Positions 19,118 to 28,437 of a stretch of 64,000 bases of DNA are shown here, one piece after another. The position numbers were made by a program, and so were the translations under genes. The notes below the pieces were generated by a model that had not been told where the DNA came from, ran no database searches, and saw nothing but the letters and a program-made list of their open reading frames with translations. The stretch spans positions 6,092,001 through 6,156,000 of the forward strand of contig NZ_CP029550.1 in assembly GCF_003173715.1 (NCBI RefSeq), given 5' to 3'. Position 1 is the first letter of the stretch; every line of letters starts with the position of its first letter. The DNA is from Methylobacterium durans (GTDB lineage: Bacteria; Pseudomonadota; Alphaproteobacteria; Rhizobiales; Beijerinckiaceae).

Positions 19118-20163
19118 TCAAGGCAACCCGTTGCGGTTCGGACGGCCTCGCGAGGGCTCTCCCGGAGGCCCAGACAACGGAAGCCGAACGGAGACGCGCA
19201 ACCCGTCGGGTGCGAAGCCGACGTCGACCTGCGCGCCCGTTTGCGCCGCCAGGACCTTATTCAGCAGGCGCGAGCCGAAGCCCTCGCGCGTCGGGTGCCC
19301 GACCGGGGGCCGTCGAACTCGGCCCAGTCCCAGTGCAGGCTGCGCTCAACCGGCCCGTCCTCGATCCGCCACATAACCCGCAGCTTGCCGTCCGGATCGG
19401 CAAGCGAGCCGTGCCGAAGGGCGTTGGTGGTCAACTCGTGCAGGGTCATGCCGACCGGGACCGCGAGCTCGGACGGCAGCACCACTCGCGGCCCCTCCAG
19501 CGTCAGGCGGCCGCGCTCGTCGTAGGGCCCGAGCTCGGCCCGCAGCAGCCCCTCGAACGAAGCCGCCTGGGCGAGGTCCTCGGTAATCAGAGCGTGCGTG
19601 CGGGCCAGCGATGCGATGCGGCCGGACAGGGCCCGAGTGAACTCCGCGACTGAGAGGGACGAGCGCACGGTGGCGTTCATGACCGCCTGCACCGTGGCGA
19701 GCGTGTTCTTCACCCGATGGTGCAGCTCGCGCACCATCATAGCCTGGCGGTCTTCGCCGGCACGCCGCTCGGTCACGTCGCGCTGCGCCGAGACCCAGTG
19801 GCTGATGCATCCGTCCGCCTCGCGCACTGGGGTGATCAGCCACTCGACCACGTAGGTGGAGCCGTCCTTGCGGTAGTTGAGCGCCTCGCCCTGGGCCGCG
19901 TCGCCCGCTTCGAGGGAAGCGCGCAAGGCATCGAGCACGGCGCGATCCGTACCTGGTCCCTGCAGGAAGCGGGGGGACCGACCCACCACCTCCTCGGCCG
20001 CGTAGCCGGTCATGCGAGTGAAGGCGGGGTTGACGTACTCGATGCGCGGACCCGGCTCATCGAGCTCGGCGGAGGTGATCAGGATGGCCTCGCCGGACGC
20101 CTCGACTGCCGCCTGCAGGAGCCGGAGGTCGATGGCCGGCGGGCCGGAGATGTCTCGATACAC
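19118..20163 (-). pseudogene. PAS-HWE histidine kinase, frameshifted near the C-terminus
   Basis: A PAS domain (residues ~15-135: VEASGEAILITSAELDEPGP, YVNPAFTRMTGYAAEEVVGR) precedes an HWE kinase core with H-box VRELHHRVKNTLATVQAV and N-box MTLHELTTNALRHGSL. The ORF stops at 19261, but adding one base to the C/G run at 19305-19309 restores VGHPTREGFGSRLLNKVLA and runs to a TGA at 19118, giving the expected HWE G-box. The PAS domain has GRSPRFLQGPGTD where LOV domains have GRNCRFLQG, so the flavin-adduct Cys is absent and light sensing is unlikely. The start is GTG. Confidence 0.82.
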
Positions 20164-20701
20164 GAAGCTACGCGCCTCCGAATCATGCCGCCTTTTGCGC
20201 GGCTGGGCCGTCCAGGCTCGCTCCAGGCCCGCGCGGAGGTGCTAGTCCCCCAACCTGTGTCCGAAGCGGAGGTTGCCGGCCGGGGCGGCATGTCGCGCGT
20301 TCCGCGCCTCGGGGGCGGAACGCGTGGCGGATGTCCCCTCTTTTAGGCATTTCTGGAGTAGCAGCCTGAGGCCGTCTCAGGTCAGGAACCGATGGTACGG
20401 GAGCGCGGCGACATGGTGCTCCGGTACGGCCGGCTCTCCGCCGGGCAGCTGAACCAATGTCAGTTCTCGAGAGCCAAGCGGCCATACTGGCGGCTTTCAG
20501 CAAAAGTCCGACAGTGGCGCCTCTGAGACCTGTGATCCGACCGGTTCCGATGTCCGCATTGGAGACGGCGGCGAAGGCCGTGGTATGGCAATAACGGGCG
20601 CAAAGCGGAAGGTCTGCTTGCCGGCCGTGGGCTGCCGCCCGCTCGTGACACAGAGTGGAAGAAAATCTCACACTGCTGACGAGTGTACGAACAGCAAAGC
20701 T
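20164..20701. other. Intergenic stretch without supported genes
   Basis: I see no convincing gene here. The open frames present on the minus strand (for example 20183-20671) have Arg/Ala-rich composition without motifs and no ribosome-binding site, and look like GC-driven chance frames. It must contain the promoter of the HWE kinase gene. Confidence 0.5.
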
Positions 20702-21241
20702 TCAGGGCCTCCCCAGCAAACCCCGCCACAGCCTTCCGAGCACGCCGGGCTTCGCGTTCTTGGTTCCTCGCGGCGGATCGGCGGCGGGTGCCTGGTCCAG
20801 GCGTCGGGCTCCGCCACGCCTGTAGCTCGAAGCAGTGCGCTCAGCAGGGCTGGAGAAGTGTCGTTCTACCGGGCTCGCCGGCTGCTTGCGGTGATGCTTG
20901 TCACTGGCTGGATCGAAGTAGGGCTGCGCCCACGCCGCGACCTCGCGCTCCTCCGCAAAGGCACGCAGTTCCTCCGCGCGCAGGCGCCAGCGGCGCTCCT
21001 GCGTCTCGGGGTTCCACACGCGCCCATGTGCCGACACAGACAGAACCGCGCCCACTTCGATGCTGAAGGTCCGCGAGGCACCGGGCTTGAGAACAGACAG
21101 GACCGTGAAGCCGTCCGATCGACGCTCCGTTACGCCCTGATAGGCAACCTCGTGGATCGTCACGATGCGCCCTGCTTCGCCGCGGCCGAGCGTGCGATAG
21201 GTCACCGCATCGAGGATGATGTGGGGCCCTGTGTAGGTCAC
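20702..21241 (-). CDS. Hypothetical protein
   Basis: A 179-residue protein, divergent from psuG. The N-terminal ~100 residues form a plausible beta-rich domain (YTGPHIILDAVTYRTLG, RIVTIHEVAYQGVTER, KPGASRTFSIEVGAVLSV) followed by a helix (WRLRAEELRAFAEEREVAAW). The C-terminal third is basic and low-complexity (HHRKQPASPVER, GVLGRLWRGLLGRP). No family is recognised. It begins at GTG 21241 with only a weak AGGG upstream. Confidence 0.6.
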   Translation of the reverse strand: MTYTGPHIILDAVTYRTLGRGEAGRIVTIHEVAYQGVTERRSDGFTVLSVLKPGASRTFSIEVGAVLSVSAHGRVWNPETQERRWRLRAEELRAFAEEREVAAWAQPYFDPASDKHHRKQPASPVERHFSSPAERTASSYRRGGARRLDQAPAADPPRGTKNAKPGVLGRLWRGLLGRP

Positions 21242-21339
21242 GACTGCTACCCTGCGGAGATTGCAGGTCGATCACGGACCCGCGCACGTTAGCTCGGGAG
21301 AAGCTACCTCATCCGGCTTGTCTCTGCGGAGCCACCGCC

Positions 21340-22284
21340 ATGTCTCATCCACTCATTGATCTCGCCTCGGATGTGCAGGCGGCCCTCGCCTCCCGCGTTC
21401 CCGTCGTGGCGCTCGAATCCACGATCATCACCCACGGCATGCCCTATCCGCAGAACGTCGAGACGGCGCGCGACGTGGAGGCCGTGGTGCAGCAGAACGG
21501 GGCAGTGCCGGCCACCATCGCGGTCATCGACGGCCGCATCCGCGTCGGTTTGCCCGACGACGTCCTAGATTGGCTCGGCACGGCGACGGACATCCTGAAG
21601 CTGAGCCGGGCAGATCTGCCCTACGCCGTGGCGGCCCGGCGGCACGGGTCCACCACGGTCGCGGCGACCATGATCTGCGCGCACTTGGCCGGCATCCGGG
21701 TCTTTGCCACAGGCGGCATCGGCGGCGTCCACCGCGGCGTGGAGGCGACGCTCGACATCTCGGCAGACCTCGACGAGCTCGCCCGCACGCCGGTGGCGGT
21801 CGTCTGCGCTGGTGCCAAGGCGATCCTCGATCTACCCCGCACCCTGGAGTATCTGGAGACGCGCGGTGTCCCGGTCGTGAGTTACGGCACCGATCGCTTC
21901 CCCGCCTTCTGGAGCCGCGACAGCGGGCTGCCCTCGCCGCTGCGGCTCGACACACCGGAGGCGATCGCCGAGTTGCTGCGGACCAAGGAGGAACTAGGCT
22001 TAGGCGGTGGCGTCCTCGTGGCGAACCCGGTGCCGCCGGCTGACGAGATCCCCGCGGCGGAGATCGCTGGGTTGATCGAGACTGCCCTTGCTCAGGCTGC
22101 TGCGGCCGGGGTCACTAGCAAGGCGGTGACGCCCTTCCTGCTCTCCCGCATCCTCGCGCTGACAGGCGGCCGCAGCCTCGCCACCAACATCGCCCTCGTG
22201 AGGAACAACGCGGCGCTCGCTGCCCGCCTCGCGGTGACGCTTCAGGTATCGACCAGGCAGCCTTCGGATCATGCTGCGGCATGA
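21340..22284 (+). CDS. psuG: Pseudouridine-5'-phosphate glycosidase
   Basis: Splits pseudouridine 5'-phosphate into uracil and ribose 5-phosphate during breakdown of modified nucleosides. The 314-residue protein matches the family length. VPVVALESTIITHGMPYPQN near residues 21-40 carries the active-site Glu; GLPDDVLDWLG, TATDILKLSRADLP (active-site Lys region), TVAATMICAHLAGI, FATGGIGGVHRG and CAGAKAILDLPRTLEYLE (catalytic Lys) follow in order. SYGTDRFPAFW and GGRSLATNIALVRNNAALA are further family blocks. A partner pseudouridine kinase (psuK) is not present here. Confidence 0.93.
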   Translation: MSHPLIDLASDVQAALASRVPVVALESTIITHGMPYPQNVETARDVEAVVQQNGAVPATIAVIDGRIRVGLPDDVLDWLGTATDILKLSRADLPYAVAARRHGSTTVAATMICAHLAGIRVFATGGIGGVHRGVEATLDISADLDELARTPVAVVCAGAKAILDLPRTLEYLETRGVPVVSYGTDRFPAFWSRDSGLPSPLRLDTPEAIAELLRTKEELGLGGGVLVANPVPPADEIPAAEIAGLIETALAQAAAAGVTSKAVTPFLLSRILALTGGRSLATNIALVRNNAALAARLAVTLQVSTRQPSDHAAA

Positions 22285-22306
22285 CCGATCGAGCCGCGGG
22301 CGCGCC

Positions 22307-22456
22307 TCATCTCCAGAGGCGGGCGCAGTGCTCGGCCAGCTCATGGCGGCACAGGCCGATGTCCTCGAGCAGGCGGTCATCGAGCGCCGCGAGTTCCTGA
22401 TACGCTCTGCGCCGTTCGCGCCAGAGGTGAACGGCTCGGGTGATCGAGGTCAGCAT
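22307..22456 (-). CDS. DUF1127 miniprotein, copy A
   Basis: A 49-residue protein starting MLTSITRAVHLWRERRRAYQ and ending LAEHCARLWR. The LxxLDDRLLEDIGLCR block is diagnostic of DUF1127, a family of small Arg-rich proteins that in alphaproteobacteria includes RNA-binding regulators. GGAGATCACACC precedes the ATG at 22456; the longer upstream frame is not needed. It differs from copy B at 23012-23161 in only 6 of 49 positions. Confidence 0.8.
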   Translation of the reverse strand: MLTSITRAVHLWRERRRAYQELAALDDRLLEDIGLCRHELAEHCARLWR

Positions 22457-22800
22457 GGTGTGATCTCCGGACCAGTGGCCGCAGAGATGCGCCGGGCGGA
22501 TGGGCTGATCTGTGAAGGTGGTCACGCTGGCGCTCACCGGCTTCTTGAGCGATGCCGGTCAATCCTGTGGAGCGCCGTCCGAGGCGGCCGGGCTCCCGCC
22601 TCTGGCGCGCCCTGCCTCCTCCCTGCAAGGCAGCACCCGGGCTACGGAATCGTCCTGCTGAGCGCTCTGACCGCAAGCATCCCACAAAGGATGAGGCTTA
22701 TCGGGTGGCGGGGTTGGGCTGCTGTTACCCGTGCCGTTACCCGCCCCTACAACTAGGCACGGGTGACGCTCTAAATTCTAGGCTAACCCTCTGAGAAGAT

Positions 22801-22845
22801 TGGTGAGCGCGCTGGAACTCGAACCCAGGACCTACAGATTAAAAG
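22801..22845 (-). other. 3' fragment of tRNA-Lys(UUU), candidate attachment-site scar
   Basis: Read on the minus strand, this holds an anticodon loop CTTTTAATC, a variable region GTAGGTC, a T-stem and TTCGAGT loop, an acceptor strand GCGCGCTCA and CCA. It matches the last 45 bases of a tRNA-Lys with anticodon UUU. The D-arm and the 5' half are absent: the sequence further upstream is unrelated. A tRNA 3' end without its 5' half is the usual scar of site-specific integration or excision at a tRNA gene. Confidence 0.72.
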
Positions 22846-23011
22846 TTATTTGCCTCTGGCAAAAAGATGAATGAATTCAACAGGCGGTGTGTGCACTTCT
22901 CCCAGCTGAAACGGCGGTGAACGTGAGGGTGAAAGTGGGCGAATGCACACACTTTCTGAAGCCGATGTCGTCGCTTCGGCACTCTAAATTTCAGCCTGAC
23001 GAAGGCTGCTC

Positions 23012-23161
23012 TTACCTCCAGAGGCGGGCGCAGTGCTCGGCCAGTTCATAGCGGCACAGGCCGATGTCTTCGAGCAGGCGGTCATCGAGCGCCACGAGCT
23101 CCTGATACGCTCTGCGCCGTTCGCGCCAGAGATAAAAGGCGTGGGTGATTGAGGCCAACAT
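23012..23161 (-). CDS. DUF1127 miniprotein, copy B
   Basis: A 49-residue DUF1127 protein: MLASITHAFYLWRERRRAYQ ... LLEDIGLCRYELAEHCARLW. It differs from copy A (22307-22456) at six positions. GGAG about eight bases upstream selects ATG 23161. Similarity to copy A extends upstream of the start (ANVTSLTDQP versus ASVTTFTDQP in the translated leader), so the duplication unit exceeds 200 bases. The tRNA-Lys fragment lies between the copies. Confidence 0.8.
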   Translation of the reverse strand: MLASITHAFYLWRERRRAYQELVALDDRLLEDIGLCRYELAEHCARLWR

Positions 23162-23408
23162 GGCGCGATCTCCAAATCTGGGATCGCTCGGATGCGTGAA
23201 GTGCGCGGGCTGATCTGTGAGGCTGGTCACGTTCGCGCTCAACGGCCTCGCAGAGGCTGAGCAGAGGCTCGCCGAAGATGTCTTATCCTCTGCAGCGCCG
23301 CCATAAGGCAGCAGCCTAGATTTTCTGTGTCTCATCCCCTAGAGTGCGCAAGCAACGCGCGATAATGTTCCTAAAAATTTAGCAAATCAGAAGTAGAAGG
23401 CCATTCGA

Positions 23409-23639
23409 ATGATTATAGCCGGCCTATTATTTTTGATAGGAGCCGGCATTGGTCTTCGTTACGATGTTGTGGTGATCATCACGGCAGCCGCGGTCGTGGC
23501 TCTTGGCTCCACGGTTTTATGGGGGCTTCTGGGGGAGCTCGTGCTCTCCAAGCTGTTGATTATCCTCGCTTATATATCTGCTCTTCAGGCGGGATATATT
23601 GTGAGTTCGTACCTGACGACTCCGCAGGATCCAAACTGA
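23409..23639 (+). CDS. Small membrane protein
   Basis: A 76-residue, very hydrophobic protein with three likely membrane segments: MIIAGLLFLIGAGIGLRY, VVIITAAAVVALGSTVLWGL and LLIILAYISALQAGYIVSSY. AGAAGG lies nine bases before the ATG. The function is unknown. It is more AT-rich than its surroundings. Confidence 0.65.
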   Translation: MIIAGLLFLIGAGIGLRYDVVVIITAAAVVALGSTVLWGLLGELVLSKLLIILAYISALQAGYIVSSYLTTPQDPN

Positions 23640-24025
23640 CCGAACAGCAGTCATTACCAGAACCAGACGACCCGCCCTATCACTGCGTGAATCACCAGCC
23701 ACCATGCGACTGCGATCAAGAGCGACCCAACGACAAGCAGTCCTGAGGGCCGCGAACGAAGCGTGCGGTTAGACCTCGTAGTAGGACGATCCAACAACTT
23801 GGCCTCTCGGAACGTGAGCATCAGTGTGCTCTACGAACAGCGACAGCCAAAAGTTTCCAGAGTGGCTGCGTGGAAACTGCGCACCGTCGATGCGTCCCGA
23901 CTCACGCTTCCGCCGGTCTTAGCGAGAGGGGTTCTTCATGGCCTGCCGATCGTTGCTGTGACCGCCCTGTGAAGTAGCCCCCTAAATGACCGGACACGGG
24001 CTCACGCTTGTGGAAGTGTGTGCCT

Positions 24026-24442
24026 ATGACCGATCCTATGGTGAGTTTTAACGATCCGCCCCGCGCCGAGCGCGTCGAGGTGATCACCTCCGTCCAGCGC
24101 CGGCGGCACTGGACCACGCAGGAGAAGGTGCGCCTCGTCGAGGAGACGTATCTGCCCGGCCAGTCTGTCTCGCTCGTCGCCCGCCGCCACGGGCTGAACG
24201 CCAACCAGCTGTTCACGTGGCGTCGGCTGATGGCGCGCGGCGCCCTCACGGCCGCCGGGGCCGGCGAGGAGGTGGTGCCAGCCTCCGAGCTTCGCGCTGC
24301 CCTGCAGCAGATCCGCGAGCTACAGCGGCTCCTGGGCAAGAAGACGCTGGAAACCGAGATCTTGCGCGAGGCGATGGAGCGGGTCGCCGCCCCCAAAAAG
24401 TTGCCGCTGCGCATGACCTCGTGGCTGGGGGACGGCCGGTGA
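24026..24442 (+). CDS. IS3-family transposase OrfA
   Basis: About 138 residues. [20 protein letters not shown] and [20 protein letters not shown] form the helix-turn-helix, and [20 protein letters not shown] a leucine-zipper-like helix, as in IS2-group OrfA. The last codons overlap the GTG of orfB in a GTGA arrangement. The ATG at 24026 is preferred to an upstream TTG. Confidence 0.85.
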   Translation: MTDPMVSFNDPPRAERVEVITSVQRRRHWTTQEKVRLVEETYLPGQSVSLVARRHGLNANQLFTWRRLMARGALTAAGAGEEVVPASELRAALQQIRELQRLLGKKTLETEILREAMERVAAPKKLPLRMTSWLGDGR

Positions 24443-25296
24443 GCGCGGTGGCTTCGGCTTTGGGCTTATCGCGCCCGCACCTCGCCTCCTCCCGGCAGAC
24501 GGCCCCCGCCCGGAAGCCCATAGCGCGACGCGGTCGTCCGCCTGCACCCGACGCCGAGCTGCTCGGCGCGATCCAGGCGCTCATCGCGGATCTGCCGACC
24601 TACGGCTATCGGCGCGTCCACGCCCTCTTGCGCCGGCAGGCCGAGCGGGACGGCCGGCCTGCGCCGAACGTGAAGCGCGTCTACCGAGTCATGAAGGCGC
24701 ACGACCTCCTGCTTCAGCGACACGCGGGCGGAGCCGAGACGCGCCGTCATGAGGGCAAGGTGGCGGTGGCCGTCCGCAACACGCGCTGGTGCTCGGACGG
24801 GCTAGAGATCGCGGCGGAGAACGGTGAGAGGGTGCGGGTCGCCTTCGCGCTCGACTGCTGTGACCGGGAGGCGATGAGCTACGTGGCAACCACGGCGGGC
24901 ATCACGGGCGAGGACGTCCGCGACCTGATGGTGGCGGCCGTCGAGCATCGCTTCGGGCCAGTCAACCAGCTGCCGAGCCTGATCGAGTGGCTGACCGACA
25001 ACGGCAGCTGCTACTTGGCCCGCGACACGCGCCGCTTCGCTCGCGACCTCGGATTGGTGCCGAAAACGACGCCGCTGGAGAGCCCTCAGAGTAATGGCAT
25101 GGCCGAGGCGTTCGTGCGGACCTTGAAGCGCGACTACGTGCGCGTCTCGATCCTGCCGGATGCTGAAAGCGTGCTGCGCCAGCTTCCCGTTTGGCTGGCG
25201 CACTACAACGACCTTCACCCTCATCGCGCGCTGGGCTACCGCTCGCCGCGCGAGTTCATCGCCCGATCAACCCAGGAGACCGTGTCCGGTCTTTAG
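24439..25296 (+). CDS. IS3-family (IS2-like) transposase OrfB
   Basis: About 285 residues with an integrase core of the IS2 type. [11 protein letters not shown] supplies the first Asp, [13 protein letters not shown] the second, and [19 protein letters not shown] the Glu. The C-terminus has [19 protein letters not shown]. The frame is open further upstream, inside orfA, consistent with production by frameshifting; GTG 24439 is the natural independent start. All catalytic residues are present. Confidence 0.88.
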   Translation: MSAVASALGLSRPHLASSRQTAPARKPIARRGRPPAPDAELLGAIQALIADLPTYGYRRVHALLRRQAERDGRPAPNVKRVYRVMKAHDLLLQRHAGGAETRRHEGKVAVAVRNTRWCSDGLEIAAENGERVRVAFALDCCDREAMSYVATTAGITGEDVRDLMVAAVEHRFGPVNQLPSLIEWLTDNGSCYLARDTRRFARDLGLVPKTTPLESPQSNGMAEAFVRTLKRDYVRVSILPDAESVLRQLPVWLAHYNDLHPHRALGYRSPREFIARSTQETVSGL

Positions 25297-25439
25297 GGGG
25301 CAACAACACCCTGCCCTAGCGACTCGCTATGTTAAGCTAGCGCTGAGGTGGGCGGCACATCGATTGACACTCTACCGCCTCGTCTTCGCGTCCGCTGTGC
25401 TCATTGTTCGAGCGCTCAACACGGCAATCTGAAGTGAGA

Positions 25440-25563
25440 CTAATAGCGGTCGTCTTCAAGGGCGCCTGTACCTGCTGGCTCTCCCAACGAGTCCTGTAGG
25501 CGTTCTCGTAGTGGTGCCGGTGTCGGGGCTGCTCTCGCCGGATTTCCTAATGGCGGGTTTGTC
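25440..25563 (-). pseudogene. Displaced 3' end of the collagen-like gene
   Basis: If the IS block between the CTAG duplications is removed, the collagen-like frame at 29905-30524 continues here without interruption for about 40 codons to a TAG at 25440. The residues (NPPLGNPARAAPTPAP, then SLGEPAGTGALEDDRY) keep a few Gly-X-Y-like triplets but no longer a regular repeat. The assignment depends on the CTAG duplication argument, not on similarity alone. Confidence 0.5.
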
Positions 25564-25649
25564 CTAGTACTACTGTGTCACAAACGGAGAATAGCAGCAG
25601 GGACATCGCTGAAGCGATTGCAACAGGGCGCGCGTCAGTCCCAGGCGCA

Positions 25650-27030
25650 GGTAGCGTCCACGGACGAGGTGTAATTTCCGGGACCGTTTCGGTGGGGATT
25701 GGGGTGGCCATCGGGGCCGGCGGCTAAGGTGGAGTTTGCGGACTTCAACCTGAGCCGGGAGCACCCGATGACCGACGACAGAGTGGCACTGATCGAGGCG
25801 CTGCAGAAGGCTGACGACGGCAACTTCCTGCGCTCGTTGGCCGAGACGGTCCTGCAGATCCTGATGGAGGCCGACGTGGAGGGCCTGATCGGCGCGGGCC
25901 GCTACGAGCGCACAGGCGAACGCAGCACCTACCGCAACGGCTATCGCGAGCGCAGCCTCGACACACGGCTCGGCTCGCTCAACCTGAAGATCCCCAAGCT
26001 GCGGACCGGCAGCTACTTCCCCGGCTTCCTGGAGCCGCGCCGCACGGTCGAGAAGGCGCTGGTCGCCGTGATCCAGGAGGCGTGGATCGCCGGCGTCTCG
26101 ACCCGGCGCGTGGACGACTTGGTGCAGGCCATGGGCCTGTCGGGCATCTCCAAGTCCTCCGTGTCGAAGCTGTGCAAGGAGATCGACGAGCGCGTGAACG
26201 CCTTCCTGACGCGCCCTCTCTCGGGTGCGTGGCCCTATCTCTGGCTCGATGCCACCTACCTGAAGGTGCGCGAGGGCGGTCGCATCGTCTCGGTGGCCGC
26301 CATAGTCGCCGTCGCGGTGGACACCGAAGGCCGGCGCGAGATCGTCGGCCTGCACATCGGTCCCTCCGAGGCCGAGGTGTTCTGGACAGACTTTCTGCGG
26401 AGCTTGGTCAAGCGCGGGCTCTCGGGCGTGCAGCTCGTCATCTCGGATGCCCACGAGGGGCTCAAGGCGGCCATCCGCCGGATGCTGAAGGCGACCTGGC
26501 AACGCTGCCGCGTTCATTGGACCCGGAACGCGCTGGCTTACGTGCCGCGCACCCAGCAGACCATGGTGGCTGCCGGCCTGCGCCACGCCTTCCAGCAGCC
26601 CGATCAGGACGCCGCCCGGGCCGCCCTTCAGCACCTGGGCGAGCAACTGCACAACCGCTGGCCGAAGCTGAAGGTCTTCATCGAGGCCACGTGCGAGGAC
26701 GTGCTGGCCTACCTGACTTTCCCGCTCCAGCATCGGGCCAAGCTTCACAGCACGAACCCGCTGGAACGCCTCAACAAGGAGATCAAGCGGCGCGCCGATG
26801 TGGTCGGCATCTTCCCCAACACGGACTCGATCCAACGCCTGATCGGTGCGGTGCTTCTGGAGGCCAACGACGAGTGGCAGCTTCAGCACCGCTATATGCA
26901 GATCGAGGGCATGGCCGGGTTTGCTCCGGCGTTGATCGAGGAGAGCGTCACGACACTTCCACCACAGGCTGCCTGACCGATGGCGGCTCCAATTCCACCC
27001 CGAAAGTCCACCTCATTGACGGACGTAACC
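25650..27030 (+). mobile_element. IS256-family insertion sequence nested in IS701
   Basis: A 1.38-kb element with imperfect inverted ends (GGTAGCGTCC on the left, complement of GGTTACGTCC on the right, similarity continuing through GAGGTG). It is flanked by an 8-bp direct duplication CAGGCGCA (25642-25649 and 27031-27038), the size expected for IS256. The insertion falls in the last 30 codons of the IS701 transposase. Confidence 0.88.
25768..26976 (+). CDS. IS256-family transposase
   Basis: About 402 residues from ATG 25768. The catalytic Asp in YLWLDATYLKVR, the second in QLVISDAHEGLK and the Glu in NPLERLNKEIKRR are all present, as are the family blocks GRYERTGERSTYRNGYRER near the N-terminus and CRVHWTRNALAYVP. 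The frame is intact, so it may be active. It probably starts at this ATG rather than the in-frame start 23 codons upstream. Confidence 0.92.
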   Translation: MTDDRVALIEALQKADDGNFLRSLAETVLQILMEADVEGLIGAGRYERTGERSTYRNGYRERSLDTRLGSLNLKIPKLRTGSYFPGFLEPRRTVEKALVAVIQEAWIAGVSTRRVDDLVQAMGLSGISKSSVSKLCKEIDERVNAFLTRPLSGAWPYLWLDATYLKVREGGRIVSVAAIVAVAVDTEGRREIVGLHIGPSEAEVFWTDFLRSLVKRGLSGVQLVISDAHEGLKAAIRRMLKATWQRCRVHWTRNALAYVPRTQQTMVAAGLRHAFQQPDQDAARAALQHLGEQLHNRWPKLKVFIEATCEDVLAYLTFPLQHRAKLHSTNPLERLNKEIKRRADVVGIFPNTDSIQRLIGAVLLEANDEWQLQHRYMQIEGMAGFAPALIEESVTTLPPQAA

Positions 27031-28371
27031 CAGGCGCAAGGTCGTAATGGAGTCAGGCACGTGACGCTCGGGCCGGATCGGGGGCGCCGCGGGGTCTGTA
27101 ATCGGCGGGTAGGACAGGTGTTTGGAGCCTGACGAACTCGGATGCCGAGGGGGAATCCGGCCCCGCTCAGAGACCAGAAACCCGTAAGCAGCGATGCACA
27201 AGCTGGCGTGATGATGGAAGCCGCGCCAGCCCCGGCCCTCGTAGTGACCCAATCCGATCTCCTGCTTCAGCTCTTGATAGTCCCGCTCAATGCGCCAGCG
27301 CAGTTTGGTCTGGCTGACGAGCTCGGTCAGGGGCGTCTCGGGTGGCAGGCTCGAGAGCCAGTACTTGGTGGGCGCGGCCTCGCCCTGCGGCCACTCGATC
27401 AGGACCCATTCCTCGGGACGGGGCTCGTGTCGCAGCTCATCGCGATGAGCCGGACGCACCCGCTCTGCCGCAAAGCGCGACACCAACAGCCCGTTCGTGC
27501 CGGCACGCCATGTGACACACTGCCAAGCTTCCTCTGGCAGAGACCGGGCCAGCTTCTCAGCCGAGAGCGGCTTGTGATCGGGGCTGCGCCGCACCCGGGT
27601 CGGCGGCCGGCCGCGCCCGCTCCAGGGTTTGGGTGGCAGCGGTGTCGTTCCGGGTGACCACAGGCTGGTCGAAGACTGAATGCCGAGACTGTAGGGCAAG
27701 CCCAACTCCGTCAGGGCCGTGCGGAAGGCTGTGTCGATCCCGTATCCGGCATCCGCCAGCACGAGACCGGGCGGCAGCTTGTCGGCGTGAGCGGCACGGA
27801 TCTGATCCAGCGCGATCTGCGGCTTGGTCTGGAAGCGGATCGCCGCGGGCACGCCAGCCTTCCTGCGCCGCTCGGGATCCAGGGCCCAGGCTTCCGGCAG
27901 GTAGAGGCGATAGGCGACCGGCAGGCTGGCCTGGGCATTAGCCAGCGAGAGCGTCACGGCCACTTGGCAATTGTCCTGCTTGCCGACCTGTCCGCAATAC
28001 TGCCGCCCCACCCCGACCGAGTGTCGGCCCTTCTTGGGGAAGCTCGTGTCATCGACGATCCAGGCTTGGATTGGGCCTTGGCTCTCGATCATCGGCAGAA
28101 CAGCGGCACGGACCCGGGCCAGCAAAGCAGTGTCTGACCATTCGCCCTTGGCCACAAAGTGGTGCAGGGACTGATGGGTGGCCTGAACACGCGCTGGCGC
28201 GATCCGCGCTGCCATGGGCTCGATGCTCTTGCGCGCGCCCGGCAGGAGGAGACCGGTGCAGTAAGCCTTCAGCGGCGCCACCCGATCCGCATGGCCAAGG
28301 GCGTCCGAGAGCGTGTCGACATAGGCCGCAAAGCGCGGCGGGTCGGCCAGCGGGGTGTTCCAGGGATCCAT
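27013..28371 (-). pseudogene. IS701-family transposase, C-terminus replaced by IS256 sequence
   Basis: A DDE transposase with IVDDTSFPKKG and GLVLADAGYGID (acidic residues) and a C-terminal LRWRIERDYQELKQEIGLGH containing the Glu. After DSITTLRLG the frame enters the IS256 end and stops within a few codons. The lost tail, RALLQSLQRCPCC and a few more residues, lies on the other side of the insert at 25570-25640, in frame. ATG 28371 has GGGAG upstream. The missing part is beyond the catalytic core, so loss of activity is probable but not certain. Confidence 0.85.
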
Positions 28372-28437
28372 GTCGCGCTCCCGCACGAGGTCGGATCACC
28401 ACTCATACACCGCAATCTTGTGACACAGTAGTACTAG

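Larger units (their letters stand above)
23974..25304 (+). mobile_element. IS3-family (IS2-like) insertion sequence
   Basis: About 1.33 kb bounded by near-perfect inverted repeats: GTAGCCCCCTAAATGACCGG on the left and the complement of GTTGCCCCCTAAAGACCGG on the right, each followed by ACACGG. It carries overlapping orfA/orfB. No clean target duplication is visible at these boundaries, so the exact ends may be off by a few bases or the flanks have rearranged. Confidence 0.8.
25568..28433 (-). mobile_element. IS701-family insertion sequence interrupted by an IS256 element
   Basis: Both ends show TACTACTGTGTCACAA as an inverted repeat, and both are flanked by CTAG (25564-25567 and 28434-28437), the YTAR-type target known for IS701. 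Removing the IS256 insert and its 8-bp duplication gives a normal length of about 1.48 kb. The transposase C-terminus is separated from the rest by the insert. Confidence 0.85.

Noticed and set aside
20183..20671. 162-codon minus ORF
   Set aside because: Arg/Ala/Pro-rich composition, no start signal, no motif; overlapped by another chance frame.
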